Numbered from the stretch's first letter, positions 34,358 through 44,249 are shown. The stretch: DNA of 64,000 bases from Actinocrispum wychmicini (GCF_004345645.1 NZ_SLWS01000017.1:124001-188000), one strand, 5' to 3'. Numbers and translations: made by a program. The notes: generated by a model not told the origin, from the letters alone.

Positions 34358-37300
34358 TCACTGACAGGGCGGCTGGAACGGGATGCCCGGCAGGTACCGG
34401 TCCCAGTCCGCCTGGGTGATCCGTGGCTGTGCGCGGTCGCAGATGTCGGCCGCGACGGCTGTCGGGTCGATCGACCACAGGCGGGCAGTGCCCTCACTGC
34501 CCGCCGTGGCGATGGTGCGGCCGTCGGAGCTGAACGTCACGTCGTTGACGGCGGCGGAATGACCGGTGAGAACCGCCGTGGGTGTTACGCCGTCCCATAG
34601 GCGGACGGTCCGGTCATCGCTGGCCGAGGCCAGGGTGTGCCCGTCCGGGCTGAAGGCGACCGCGCGAACGGTGTTGGTGTGGCCGACGAGAGTGGCCAGT
34701 TCGCTCGGCCGGCGGGGATCCGTGACGTTCCACAACCGGATGGTGTGGTCGTCGCTGCCGCTGGCAAGGGTGTGCCCGTCCGGGCTGAACGCCACCGACC
34801 GGACGGTGTTGCCGTGCCCGGAAAGGGTGGGCAGCACGGCGGTCCTGGTCGGGTCGGTGACGTCCCAGAGCCGGACGGTGTAGTCGTCGCTGCCGGTGGC
34901 CAGGATGTGGCCGTCCGGACTGAACGCGGCCGAGGTGAACACACTGGCCGGCGCGGTGGGTGGCCTGGCCTGGCCGGCGAGCACGACCAGCCGCCCCGGC
35001 GGGGTGACCCGCCAGAGCTGGACCGTGTTGTCGCCGCCGGTGGCGGCCAGCAGCCGGCCGTCGGGGCTGAAGACCACCGAGGTGATCTCGTTGCCCTGTC
35101 CGGAAAGGACGGTGACGGGCCAGTTCGGGCGGCTGACGTCCCACACCCGCAGTTGCTGGTCCGCGGTGGCCAGCAGCCGGCCGTCGGGACTGAACGCGAC
35201 AGACGACACGGCGCCGGTGTAGCCGGTGAGGGTGACCAGTTGCGCATGGCGGTGCGGATCTGTGATGTTCCACAGCCGTGCTGTCCAGTCGGCGCTCGCG
35301 GTGGCGAGTGTCTGGTTGTCCGGACTGAAGGCGACCGACGTGACCGCGCCCAGATGGCCGGTCACCGCTGGCTCCGGCAGGTCGTCCAGCCGGACGGTGT
35401 GGTCGAAACCGCCGGACGCGATGAACGTGTCGTCCGGGCTGAAAACCAGTCCGGCGACGGTGTTGGTGTGCCCGTCGAGGGTGGCCACCGCCTGTGGGCG
35501 ACCAGCGGTGTAGATGTTCCACAGCTTGATGGTCCGGTCGTCGCCCGCTGTGGCCAGCGTGTCCTCGTCCGCGTTGAACGCGACCGCGAGCACCGCGCCG
35601 GTATGCGCGCTCAGCGTGGCCAACTCCTTGGGGTTCCGTAGGTCCGCCAAACTCCATAACTTGGCCGTGTGGTCGGAACTGCCTGTGGCCAACACGTTTC
35701 CCGCCGGGCTGAACGCGACCGCGTTGACGGCGTCCGCGTGTGCGGTGATGACGCTGAGCATCGTCGGATGGCGTGGGTCGACCAGGTCCCACAGGCGGGC
35801 GGTGTGGTCGGCGCTCGCGGTGGCCAACACCCGACCGTCCGGACTGAACATCGCCGAGAACACGGTGTCCGTGTGCCCCGACAGGACACTGAGGACAGTC
35901 GGGTGCCGTGGGTCGGCCACGTCCCACACCCGGACTTCCCGACCGGTTGTCGCGAGTTTGTGCCCGCTTGGGCTGAACGACACCCCGTACATTCGGTCGT
36001 CCAGCCCGGAGATGACCGCGACGGTCCGGGGATGCCGTGGGTCGGTGATGTCCCAGAGCCGGACCGTGCTGTCCCAGCTGGCCGTGGCGAGCAGCCGCGT
36101 GTCCGGGCTGAACGCCACCGAGTACACGGTCGCGGTGTGCCCGGTCAGGGTGGCCAGCTCATGGGGATGGTGGGCGTCGGCGACGTCCCAGAGCCGGGCG
36201 GTGCCGTCCTCGCTCGCGGTGGCCAACATGTGGCCCGTCAGACTGAGCGACACACCGTGGACGCGGTCGGTGTGCCCGTCCAGGATGGTGGCGTACCGCG
36301 CGGCCGGCGTGCTGAGCAGGCCGCTGAGCGACTCCGGGGTCGAGGCGAGCCGGTACGCGGCCAGGCTGAGCTGGGCGGCCAGTGCGGGATTCGCGGTCCG
36401 CAGCGCGTCGGCCTGCGCGATCAGCTTCTGCGAGATGGCGAGGGTGCGCTGCTCGTCGGCGGCGAGCTGGGACCGTACCGCGAAGACCAAAGCGGCGCCG
36501 GCGGCCAACGCGAGGACGACGGCCAACGAGACGAACTGCCGCAGCCGCCTGACTTTGCGGCGTTGAGCGGCGACACTGGCGTCCAGGAACCGATGCTCGC
36601 GCGGGGTGATCTTGGCGCCGCCGGCCATCAGGTCCTGCGCCGCGGCCAGCCTGATACCCCGGTACAGCACGTCGGAGTCGTGGTCGAGGGACTCCCAGGT
36701 GTCCGTGGCCTCGGTGAGCTGGCGACGCACCCGTAAGCTGTCGCCGTCCTCGGTCAGCCAGGTCCGCAGCCTCGGCCAGTACCGGATCAGGGCCTCGTGG
36801 GTGATCTCGACGTCGTCCTGGTCCAGGGTGAGCAGCCGGGCGGCGGCGAGCCGTTCGACGACCGGGTCGTCCAGTTCGGCCCGGCTGGCCCGTCGTTTGG
36901 TGTCGCCCGCGGCGACCAGTCGCAGGAACGTCTCCTTGGCGAGCTGCCGCTGGGTCGCGTCCATCGACGTGTACTCGGCCTCGGCGGTCCGGGCGATGGC
37001 GTGGTGGATGCCGCCCGCGGCCTCGTATCCCGCGACCGTCATGGTCATCCCGCGTCGCCGCCGCCAGGTCTCCAGCAGCACGTGGGATATCAACGGCAGC
37101 ACGGCTTGTTGTCCGGCCGCGTCGGCGACGAGCCGCGACACGAGCCCGGCCTCCACCCGGCAGCCCGCGGCCGTGGCCGGCTGGACGATCGCGTCGTGCA
37201 ACTCGTCCACGGTCATCGGCCCGACCAGGACCTGCGCGTCACCCAGCGCGGCGACCAGGTCCGGGTACTGGCCGCAATGGCCGTAGAAGTCCGCGCGCAC

Positions 37301-37954
37301 ACCGATGATCACATTTGTGTCGGCACTGAGCAACTGGTGGATGAACCGCGCCCGTTCGGCTTCGTCGGCGCACAACGTGAAGACTTCCTCGAACTGGTCG
37401 ACCACCACCAGATCCGCTGTTCCAGCGGCCGCGTACGCGTCGACCGGATGCGGTCCCGGCGTGAAGACCACCGCGCCGGACCGAGCCGCCACCCCGGCCC
37501 GGAGAATCGACGACTTCCCGGAGCCGGAAGCGCCGAAAACACCGAGAAATCCCCGTTCCCGCACTCGGTCGAGAATGTCGGCGACCAGCCGGTCCCGGCC
37601 GAAGAACCAGTCCGCGTCCGACACCTGAAAAGCGGCAAGGCCGACATATGGCGCCGCGTCATTGGCCCGAATGGCGACGGCGTGATCGGCCAGCAGGTCG
37701 GACGCCTGATGCCAACGATCTTTCCACAGGGCCGTATCGCCGGAGCAGGCCTGCACGTACGCCATAGTCACGGCCAGGCTCGGCAGCCGATGCCCGGAAG
37801 CGGCCTCGGACAACGTGGCCGGCGAATAGTGGGCCCGGCGGCTGAGCTCACGATATGTCGGTTGGCCGGCGTCCTCGCGCACATGGCGCAGGCCGGCGGC
37901 GAACTCCCGCAAAACGTCGTTGTCCGAATCCAGCGGACGCTCCGGCCGTGGCAT
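34358..37954 (-). CDS. HTH-nSTAND1 ATPase with 14 WD40 repeats
   Basis: A 1198-residue protein. Residues 10-85 form an XRE-like HTH (YRELSRRAHYSPATLSEAA). The nSTAND1 module begins YVGLAAF (103-109), with Walker A GASGSGKSS (141-149) and Walker B DLVVVDQFEE (181-190). A transmembrane helix lies at about 473-493. Residues ~560-1170 contain 14 WD40 repeats, enough for two seven-bladed propellers; most retain the GH start and WD end. Family members act as sensors whose WD40 part recognises a trigger and whose ATPase oligomerises. It is the last gene of a three-gene operon with a RHIM-motif protein and a membrane protein, and I infer a signalling or defence role. The ATG at 37954 opens directly onto the HTH region. 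Confidence 0.9.
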   Translation of the reverse strand: MPRPERPLDSDNDVLREFAAGLRHVREDAGQPTYRELSRRAHYSPATLSEAASGHRLPSLAVTMAYVQACSGDTALWKDRWHQASDLLADHAVAIRANDAAPYVGLAAFQVSDADWFFGRDRLVADILDRVRERGFLGVFGASGSGKSSILRAGVAARSGAVVFTPGPHPVDAYAAAGTADLVVVDQFEEVFTLCADEAERARFIHQLLSADTNVIIGVRADFYGHCGQYPDLVAALGDAQVLVGPMTVDELHDAIVQPATAAGCRVEAGLVSRLVADAAGQQAVLPLISHVLLETWRRRRGMTMTVAGYEAAGGIHHAIARTAEAEYTSMDATQRQLAKETFLRLVAAGDTKRRASRAELDDPVVERLAAARLLTLDQDDVEITHEALIRYWPRLRTWLTEDGDSLRVRRQLTEATDTWESLDHDSDVLYRGIRLAAAQDLMAGGAKITPREHRFLDASVAAQRRKVRRLRQFVSLAVVLALAAGAALVFAVRSQLAADEQRTLAISQKLIAQADALRTANPALAAQLSLAAYRLASTPESLSGLLSTPAARYATILDGHTDRVHGVSLSLTGHMLATASEDGTARLWDVADAHHPHELATLTGHTATVYSVAFSPDTRLLATASWDSTVRLWDITDPRHPRTVAVISGLDDRMYGVSFSPSGHKLATTGREVRVWDVADPRHPTVLSVLSGHTDTVFSAMFSPDGRVLATASADHTARLWDLVDPRHPTMLSVITAHADAVNAVAFSPAGNVLATGSSDHTAKLWSLADLRNPKELATLSAHTGAVLAVAFNADEDTLATAGDDRTIKLWNIYTAGRPQAVATLDGHTNTVAGLVFSPDDTFIASGGFDHTVRLDDLPEPAVTGHLGAVTSVAFSPDNQTLATASADWTARLWNITDPHRHAQLVTLTGYTGAVSSVAFSPDGRLLATADQQLRVWDVSRPNWPVTVLSGQGNEITSVVFSPDGRLLAATGGDNTVQLWRVTPPGRLVVLAGQARPPTAPASVFTSAAFSPDGHILATGSDDYTVRLWDVTDPTRTAVLPTLSGHGNTVRSVAFSPDGHTLASGSDDHTIRLWNVTDPRRPSELATLVGHTNTVRAVAFSPDGHTLASASDDRTVRLWDGVTPTAVLTGHSAAVNDVTFSSDGRTIATAGSEGTARLWSIDPTAVAADICDRAQPRITQADWDRYLPGIPFQPPCQ

Positions 37955-37991
37955 CCGACCATTGTTCGGTTGTCGGGTGTGCCCAGTCCAG

Positions 37992-39155
37992 CTATCCGAA
38001 GACCGCACTTTCGTAAGGCAGGCGGAAAGCGGCGGCGGCTTCGTCGAGATCGACGATCGCGCCGAGGACCCGTTCCAGTTCGCCGACGGCGTCCGGCAGG
38101 TTGCCCTGGGCGTAGGCGGCCAACGGCGCGAAGTTGAGGGTCGAGAGGTTGCTCGACGCGGTCGGCATGTCCGCCGGATCCGGCCGCACGACAACGGGAC
38201 CGGCGCCGGCGAAACCCTGGTTGACGGTCCGCGCCGACACCGTCTCGGCCAGCAGTTCGGCGAGGAGGCCCGGAACCGGGCCGGCCGCGGCCAAGGACAT
38301 CCGGGCGACGAACGCGCGGTCGGTGTATCGCCGCACCGCGTCCGAGACGAGGGCAAGCGCGGCGATCGCGAACTCGTCGGGCGGGCTGGGAACGTTCCAC
38401 AGGCCGGTGGCGGGCGGACCCTGCTGGGCCAGCCGGGTGAGCGCGGCGGCCCGCGCGGTGAGGTGTGACCGCAGCCCGGGGCCGACCTGGAAGGGGGCGA
38501 GCCCGACCGACAGCATGGCGGGGAACGGCAGGTCGGCGAGTGCCGACCACAGCGGTTGCCACGGTTGTCGCCGGTGGATCAACGGGGTGACCGCGGCCAG
38601 CCACGGGTGGTGGGCGTCGGCACGGCTGGACCGCTGGGTGGTCAGTCGCTTGCGGACTTCGACGATTCCTTCGTGGTGCGGCTGGAACGGCTCAAGTATC
38701 CAGCGGGTCCGGGCCTCGTCCGTGACGGCCGCCGCGCGGACGTGACCGGGCATGGCACCGAGTTGGTCACGTACCGCGGCGACCCGATGTCCGACCTCGT
38801 CGCGGTCCCTGCCTTCGACGCGGACGAGCAGGAAACCGTCGAGACGTTTCCCGTCTCGCGTGAGATACCGCATCTCGACGGTCGCGCCGGCCGTGGCCAC
38901 GATGTCCCAGCACGACCGCAACCAGGCCGAGTCGTCCGGCGCCTGCTGCGGACCGTGGATGTGCAGGCTGTGGATCTGGCCGGCCTGCACGACGTTGTGG
39001 GCCGGTCCGGTGTGTTGATTATGGACGGTGGCCGGCTCAGGAGACGGGACAGCGTAAGGGGTTTCCGCGTTGGGGGACACGCCGGCCGGCATGAGATGGC
39101 TCGCCGCCCAAGCCCACCACGTGTCCCCACCCGACGCGGCGACCACACCCGTCAT
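37992..39155 (-). CDS. protein with RHIM-like amyloid motif, otherwise unrecognised
   Basis: A 387-residue protein starting at ATG 39155, overlapping the stop of the upstream membrane gene (ATGA). Residues 44-68 contain HTGPAHNVVQAGQIHSLHIH. N-x-VVQ-x-G resembles the V/I-Q-x-G core of RHIM motifs and the bacterial amyloid signalling sequences linked to NLR-like proteins. After it, residues ~75-190 form an alpha/beta domain (TVEMRYLTRDGKRLDGFLLV). The C-terminal half is helical and hydrophobic in patches, with no domain I can name. The motif followed by a globular domain fits a receptor-partner or effector that nucleates through amyloid templating with the STAND ATPase. The match is by eye. 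Confidence 0.6.
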   Translation of the reverse strand: MTGVVAASGGDTWWAWAASHLMPAGVSPNAETPYAVPSPEPATVHNQHTGPAHNVVQAGQIHSLHIHGPQQAPDDSAWLRSCWDIVATAGATVEMRYLTRDGKRLDGFLLVRVEGRDRDEVGHRVAAVRDQLGAMPGHVRAAAVTDEARTRWILEPFQPHHEGIVEVRKRLTTQRSSRADAHHPWLAAVTPLIHRRQPWQPLWSALADLPFPAMLSVGLAPFQVGPGLRSHLTARAAALTRLAQQGPPATGLWNVPSPPDEFAIAALALVSDAVRRYTDRAFVARMSLAAAGPVPGLLAELLAETVSARTVNQGFAGAGPVVVRPDPADMPTASSNLSTLNFAPLAAYAQGNLPDAVGELERVLGAIVDLDEAAAAFRLPYESAVFG

Positions 39156-39997
39156 GGGCCGGTTCGCGGTCGCGCGTGGGCGTTCGGGCCGACGGCCGGC
39201 GGTGCGCTGGTGAACGGGAGGCGCTCGATAGCCGGCATACCGGACGGGAAACCGTAGGTCTCGGCCACCGCGATACCTTTCACCGCGGTGTGGAGTGCCT
39301 CGCGGCACACGGCGTGCACCGCCTCACGCATCGCCTTGAGGCGTTCGAGGTTCAGGATTCTCCCGACCGAGTCGAAGTTGTCACCGCGTCCCGGCATGTT
39401 GAAGTACTGCTGGAACAACACGCTTCCCCGGCGGATCCGCCACATTGTCCAACCCAGATAGAGGCCGGTGCCGTACGCGAACACCGAGACATAGACATGG
39501 TGGTAGCCGTCGATCAGGACCAGGCGGTTGCCCGTGGTGCCGAAGGTGGTCGGCGTTCGTTTGACCAGATAATTGTGGATCGGCAGCTGGCGGTCACGCA
39601 ACCGGCCGGCGATATGGCTGTACACCGAGTCCGCCGCGCCGGCCTTGCCCGCGAGCAACGTGTTCCATTCGCCGACCGCTTCCTTTTTCTCGCTCCGCAG
39701 GAACCTGATCCAGGTCACCGCGAACAGCGCGATGCCGAGAAGCAGCCCGATGACCAGCACGCTGCTGCTCTCGTCCTTCGCCGACCGGGCGAAGGGGCCG
39801 CCGCCGCTGCCCAGCCAGATGAACGCGAACAGGACGAACGTGCCGAGGGCCACCTTGACCGACCGCCACCACGTCGTCCGCAGAATCTCACCGGAGACAT
39901 AGTCGTCCAGCAACAGATCCGTCGGGGCGTGCCGCAGGGTCTTCTCGATGTACAACAGGTCGCCGTCGTCCAGCGGTGGTTCCGCCGCGCTCGACAT
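39152..39997 (-). CDS. two-helix membrane protein of a STAND operon
   Basis: A 281-residue protein. ATG at 39997 has a clear GGGAGG upstream. A cytoplasmic N-terminus of ~45 residues is followed by transmembrane helices at about 47-64 and 79-97 and a ~180-residue soluble domain (NRLVLIDGYHHVYVSVFAYG). The protein ends in a Pro-rich tail. I do not recognise the family. As first gene of the operon with the RHIM-like protein and the STAND-WD40 protein, it may be a membrane effector or anchor. Confidence 0.7.
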   Translation of the reverse strand: MSSAAEPPLDDGDLLYIEKTLRHAPTDLLLDDYVSGEILRTTWWRSVKVALGTFVLFAFIWLGSGGGPFARSAKDESSSVLVIGLLLGIALFAVTWIRFLRSEKKEAVGEWNTLLAGKAGAADSVYSHIAGRLRDRQLPIHNYLVKRTPTTFGTTGNRLVLIDGYHHVYVSVFAYGTGLYLGWTMWRIRRGSVLFQQYFNMPGRGDNFDSVGRILNLERLKAMREAVHAVCREALHTAVKGIAVAETYGFPSGMPAIERLPFTSAPPAVGPNAHARPRTGP

Positions 39998-40191
39998 GAT
40001 GTGTCGCCTCCCCAAGAGATCAACATCACATAGGTGCCTTTGTCGGCGGCTGAACATACAGCACCCGCCGATGCCAACTGGTCCTGGATGGGCGTTTCTG
40101 GGTTGGTGAATACCTACCAAAGGCGGTAGCTGCGACTGTTCGGTGTGAACAGGATCAACTGGGTCAACAACACTTTCTCGGAGGGAGTGCC

Positions 40192-41898
40192 GTGCGCTTC
40201 GTCAGAACCGTGGTGACGACGTTGACCGCGGGACTGGTTGTCGCCCAGTCCGCCGTGGTCGCCCAAGCCGCCACGGACCCGTTCGACACCTACAGCCACC
40301 AGCAGTTGGCTTGGGGACCTTGCCTGTTCAGACCCAGCCCGCAGGCCAGTGTGGCCGAGTGCGCGTCGGTGACCGTGCCGCGGGACTGGGCCCGGCCGGA
40401 CTCCGGGGTGGATCTGCAGGTCAACATCAGCCGGGTGAAGGCCACCCGGCAGCACACCGGGGTGATCCTGACCAATCCGGGCGGGCCGGGTGGACAGGGC
40501 ACCCCGCTGGCCGGGCTGCTGGCCGCGTTGGAGCCTTCGGTCAGCCAGGTCTACGACTTCATCGGGATGGATCCGCGGGGTACCGGATTCGCGGGCGGTA
40601 CGGCGCCTGGGCAGACACCGTCCGTATGCAACATCCCCACCGGTCGGTTGTCGACGCGGACCGATCTGGACGCGCGGGACCGGTCCGCGGACAGCATCGC
40701 CGAGCACCAGAAAGCGCCAAGGGCGATCGCCGAGGCGTGCCAGAGCGTCGCGGTGACGCCGTACATCACGACGTGGCAGACCGCGCACGACATGGAGCTC
40801 ATCCGGATCCTGCTCGGCGAGTCCACTTTGAACTACTTGGGCTACTCGTACGGTACGTGGCTCGGTGCGAAGTACACGTCGTTGTTCCCGGCCAGCGCGG
40901 GCAAGATCATCCTGGACTCCAGCACCAACTGGCAGGGCCGGCTGGACGCCGCGTTCGAGTTCTTCCCCGTGACCGACCAGCGCCAGCTCGACGACGTGTT
41001 CCTGCCGTGGGCCAGCCGCCAGTTCCCGGACCTGGTCGGCAGCACCCCGGACGCGGCCAAGAAGACCTGGGAGGACGTCCGCGCCTTCTACAAGTCACAA
41101 GGTGTCTCGGGTGACGACTACGACGTCGTTTTCGTGGGCAACGGCAACGCGAACAGCTGGCGGAACGCGGCACTGGTGCTCACCGAGGGCGCCAAGGGGC
41201 TCAAGGGCGGAACCGTCACGGCCCAGTCGCCTGACCTGCAGGCCCAGCTGGACGCTGAGGCGCGGGCCACGTACGGGGTTCCGCTCGAACAGCTGACCGT
41301 CGCGAAGATCGCCGCGGCCTTGCAGCCGGACTACATCCCGGTGGGCCTGACCCGGTACGCGGTGGCGTGCAGCGACCAGCCGACGAAGTCGTCCGCGTTC
41401 TACAAGCGCCTCAGCGACCAGCAGGGTCCGCGTTATCCGTTGTTCGGCTGGCTGTACGGCCTGTCGGAGGCGTGCGGCTTCTGGTCGGACGCGCCCCAGC
41501 AGACACTGCCGAACCTGCCGCCCCAGGCGGCCGGGAAGGTCCTGGTGATCCAGGGCGAGTTCGACCCGCAGACCGGCTACGAGCAGGCCCAGGCGGCGGT
41601 GCGGGCGGCACCCGGCGTGAGCCTGGTGTCGGTGGACGACTCGGCGTTCCACGGCCAGTACGCGATCCAGGGCAACCCGTGCGTCGACGGCATGGTCAAC
41701 GTGTACCTGCTGCGGAACTCGCGGCCGGGCAACTCGCTCTGCCCAGGCGTTCCGCTGCCGGGTGAGACCCAGGTCTTCCCGGTTGCGGGCCCGGTGAAGC
41801 AGCCGCGCGCCCAGGCCGCGGCAGCAGCCGCGGTGCCGTCGTCCGCGCTGCGTGAGCAGACCGCGGACTTCATCGGCAAGGTCAACTCCGTCCGGTGA
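40192..41898 (+). CDS. secreted alpha/beta hydrolase, tripeptidyl aminopeptidase (Tap/SlpD) family
   Basis: A 568-residue exported protein. GTG at 40192 has GGAGGGAG upstream, and a Sec signal peptide ends at VVAQA-AT. The family markers are LAWGPC near the start, LTNPGGPGGQG (oxyanion region), the nucleophile GYSYGT and the C-terminal DPQTGYEQA with VDDSAFHGQY, supplying Asp and His of the triad. This matches streptomycete tripeptidyl aminopeptidases that trim N-terminal tripeptides from secreted proteins. It is followed by a strong terminator and is probably monocistronic. Confidence 0.9.
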   Translation: MRFVRTVVTTLTAGLVVAQSAVVAQAATDPFDTYSHQQLAWGPCLFRPSPQASVAECASVTVPRDWARPDSGVDLQVNISRVKATRQHTGVILTNPGGPGGQGTPLAGLLAALEPSVSQVYDFIGMDPRGTGFAGGTAPGQTPSVCNIPTGRLSTRTDLDARDRSADSIAEHQKAPRAIAEACQSVAVTPYITTWQTAHDMELIRILLGESTLNYLGYSYGTWLGAKYTSLFPASAGKIILDSSTNWQGRLDAAFEFFPVTDQRQLDDVFLPWASRQFPDLVGSTPDAAKKTWEDVRAFYKSQGVSGDDYDVVFVGNGNANSWRNAALVLTEGAKGLKGGTVTAQSPDLQAQLDAEARATYGVPLEQLTVAKIAAALQPDYIPVGLTRYAVACSDQPTKSSAFYKRLSDQQGPRYPLFGWLYGLSEACGFWSDAPQQTLPNLPPQAAGKVLVIQGEFDPQTGYEQAQAAVRAAPGVSLVSVDDSAFHGQYAIQGNPCVDGMVNVYLLRNSRPGNSLCPGVPLPGETQVFPVAGPVKQPRAQAAAAAAVPSSALREQTADFIGKVNSVR

Positions 41899-41904
41899 TT
41901 CGCA

Positions 41905-41940
41905 CCGGATCGCCAGGCCCGGCTGGGCCTGGCGATCCGG
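41905..41940 (+). terminator. terminator after the aminopeptidase gene
   Basis: A perfect 16-base stem (CCGGATCGCCAGGCCC and its complement) with the 4-base loop GGCT, starting six bases after the stop codon. No T-run follows. Confidence 0.85.
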
Positions 41941-42323
41941 CATGCGGTTAGCCCGAATGGCCGTACGTGTCACATCGGTCCGGGGCCGGCGATGTGGCGG
42001 TCATAGTGTGGTTCACGAGATCGCAGGACGCGGCCCAGTCGTCGTCTCCGGATCCCAGTGTGCGGATCTACGGTGTGGAAGGCGGCTGCGCCGCTTGGCA
42101 CTGTCTCGACAAACCCGCGCCACCGCCCGACATGACTGTCGACCAGGTTCTCGCTCTGCCGATCCGCACCGCTTCCCGCCTTCAACGTGTCCGTCACCCG
42201 GCACGGCACCGAGCGGCCGCTGGTGGAGCCGTGGAAATGCGGGCCGAGTGGGTGCTGACCCGGCCCGCATATGTAGCGTGACTACTGTCACAGCGGGAAC
42301 TTCTTGGCGCTGCCTGCCGACTG
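41941..42323. other. intergenic region without a supported gene, one hairpin
   Basis: This ~380-base stretch has a plus-strand frame at 41967-42281 and minus-strand frames, but none shows a ribosome binding site, domain or convincing composition. A second plus frame reads FNVSVTRHGTERPLVEPWKC before a stop at ~42258, which looks more protein-like but has an in-frame stop shortly upstream. A decayed small gene is possible. A perfect 10-base inverted repeat, ATGCGGGCCG/CGGCCCGCAT, lies at 42237-42270. The promoter of the copper operon must lie between here and 42324. Confidence 0.4.
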
Positions 42324-44249
42324 GTGGGTGTGCGCGTGTGGGTCTGGGTGGCCATAGCTGGGCTGGCGGCCGTCGTTGTGGTGACGGTCGCGGTCGCGGT
42401 GATCGGCACGTCCGGGCACGCGCTCCTCGGCGACACCGATCCAGGGCCGTTCGTGCGCTTCGGTGCCGGGCTGGTGCGGGTGCTCGCGGACGCCTCGGGC
42501 GCGGTGTGTACGGGTGCTCTCGTGTTCGCCGCGCTGCTTGTTCCGTCCAGGCGGGACGGGATTCTGCGGGTCGGGGGATACGCGGCGGTTCGCACGGCGG
42601 GATGGTCGGCGGTGCTGTGGCTGGTCACGTCGGCCGCCATGATCGTGCTGGACACGGCCGACGCCTCCGGGAAGCCACTGTCCGAAATGGACGCCAGCGG
42701 GGTGGCCGGGCAGTTCGAGGCGTTGGAGACGCCGAAGGCGTGGGCGGTCACGGCCGTGCTCGCCCTGGTGGTGGTGATCGGCTGCCGAGTGGCGTTGTCG
42801 TGGCGGTCGGTCGTCGGGCTGGCGGTCGTGGCCGCGGTGGGACTTCTGCCTCCAGTGGTGGCCGGGCACGTGTCGGTCGGCAACGGCCATGACCTGGCCA
42901 CCAACGCGGCCATCGGGCACGTGGTGGCGGCGGCTGTCTGGTCGGGGACGCTCGTTGTCTTGGTGGCACACGTGCGTCGCGGCACCGAGTACGCGGAACT
43001 GGCTTGCCGGCGGTATCGCACTGTCGCGCTGGTGTGCTGGGTCGTCCTGGCGTTCACCGGAGTGGTGCAGGGGTTGGTGCTCGTACCGTTGTCGGACGTA
43101 CTGTCCACACGGTACGGACTGATGTCGCTCGGGAAGGTCGTGCTGCTGGGGTTGTTGGGTGTCGTCGGGGTGTGGGCGCGCCGCCGGGCTGTGATGTCAA
43201 AACCGTCGCCTTGGCGGTTGGCCGGTGTGGACATCCTGCTGCTCGGCGTGACCTTCGGCGTGTCGGTCGCGATGGTGCGCCAGCCGCCGCCCGCCTTCGT
43301 GAGCACTGAGCAGAGCGCACTGGACGCGTTGATCGGCTACGACATCCTGACGCCGCCGGGATTCTGGCAACTGCTCACGGCGTGGCGGTTCGACCTCGTC
43401 CTCGGCACCGCGGCCATCGTGCTCGCCGTCGGCTATCTGGCCGGTATCCGTGCGTTGCGTCGTCGCGGCGACGCCTGGCCGCGCGGTCGCACAGTGTCGT
43501 GGCTGTTGGGATGCTTGGTGTTGCTGCTGACAACGTCCTCCGGTGTCGGGCGGTACGCGCCGGGAGCGTTCAGCATCCACATGGTCACCCACATGTTGTT
43601 GAACATGCTCATTCCGGCGTTGCTGGTGCTCGGCGCCCCGGCGACCCTCGCCCTCAGAGTGCTGCCACCTGGCCCACGGGAATGGCTGATGTCGTTGCTG
43701 CACAGCCGGGTGGCGCGCGAGGTGACTCATCCGCTTGTCGCATGTGTACTGTTGGTCGGATCGTACTACGCGCTGTACATGACCGACCTGTTCGCGTCGG
43801 CCCTGCGGTATCACTGGGCGCACGTGCTGATGAACATCCATTTCCTGGGCACCGGCTACGTCTTCTACTGGGTGGTCATCGGCATCGATCCCGGGCCGCG
43901 CCGGCTGCCGCACCTCGGCCGGCTGGGCACGTTGTTCGCGGTGATGCCGTTCCACGCCTTCTTCGGGGTGATCCTGATGTCGTCGCAGAACGTCATCGCG
44001 GAGAACTTCTACCGGTCGCTGTCCTTGCCGTGGTCCGGCGACCTGCTGGCCGACCAACGCCTGGGTGGCGGAATCGCTTGGGCGTCCGGGGAACTGCCGG
44101 TGCTCGTCGTGGTGATCGCGCTGCTTGTGCAGTGGTCACGTGCGGACGAGAGAGCCGCGCGGCGGCACGACCGCAGCCCCGGCTCGGACGACGAACTGGC
44201 GGCCTACAACGCGATGCTGGCCAAGCTCGCCGAAAGCAGGAGACAGTGA
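42324..44249 (+). CDS. CopD-CtaG fusion membrane protein (copper resistance/cytochrome oxidase assembly)
   Basis: A 641-residue polytopic protein of about 14-15 helices. Residues ~1-310 match CopD-type copper-import domains (LPPVVAGHVSVGNGHD, AAIGHVVAAAVWSGTL, with membrane His residues as likely copper ligands). The second half (~350-620) matches CtaG/caa3 assembly proteins (FSIHMVTHMLLNMLIPALLV, HFLGTGYVFYWVVIGIDP, PFHAFFGV). The fusion is common in actinobacteria and is thought to move copper to cytochrome oxidase. Start GTG 42324 or the nearby GTG 42330 are both possible. Its stop overlaps the P-ATPase start. Confidence 0.88.
   Translation: MGVRVWVWVAIAGLAAVVVVTVAVAVIGTSGHALLGDTDPGPFVRFGAGLVRVLADASGAVCTGALVFAALLVPSRRDGILRVGGYAAVRTAGWSAVLWLVTSAAMIVLDTADASGKPLSEMDASGVAGQFEALETPKAWAVTAVLALVVVIGCRVALSWRSVVGLAVVAAVGLLPPVVAGHVSVGNGHDLATNAAIGHVVAAAVWSGTLVVLVAHVRRGTEYAELACRRYRTVALVCWVVLAFTGVVQGLVLVPLSDVLSTRYGLMSLGKVVLLGLLGVVGVWARRRAVMSKPSPWRLAGVDILLLGVTFGVSVAMVRQPPPAFVSTEQSALDALIGYDILTPPGFWQLLTAWRFDLVLGTAAIVLAVGYLAGIRALRRRGDAWPRGRTVSWLLGCLVLLLTTSSGVGRYAPGAFSIHMVTHMLLNMLIPALLVLGAPATLALRVLPPGPREWLMSLLHSRVAREVTHPLVACVLLVGSYYALYMTDLFASALRYHWAHVLMNIHFLGTGYVFYWVVIGIDPGPRRLPHLGRLGTLFAVMPFHAFFGVILMSSQNVIAENFYRSLSLPWSGDLLADQRLGGGIAWASGELPVLVVVIALLVQWSRADERAARRHDRSPGSDDELAAYNAMLAKLAESRRQ

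Noticed and set aside
34500..36300. Apparent tandem DNA repeats
   Set aside because: They are the coding repeats of the 14 WD40 units in the STAND protein, not an independent repeat element.
41967..42281. A 104-residue plus-strand ORF in the gap before the copper operon
   Set aside because: No ribosome binding site or recognisable domain. Two other frames look equally open, so it was recorded only as an unassigned region.
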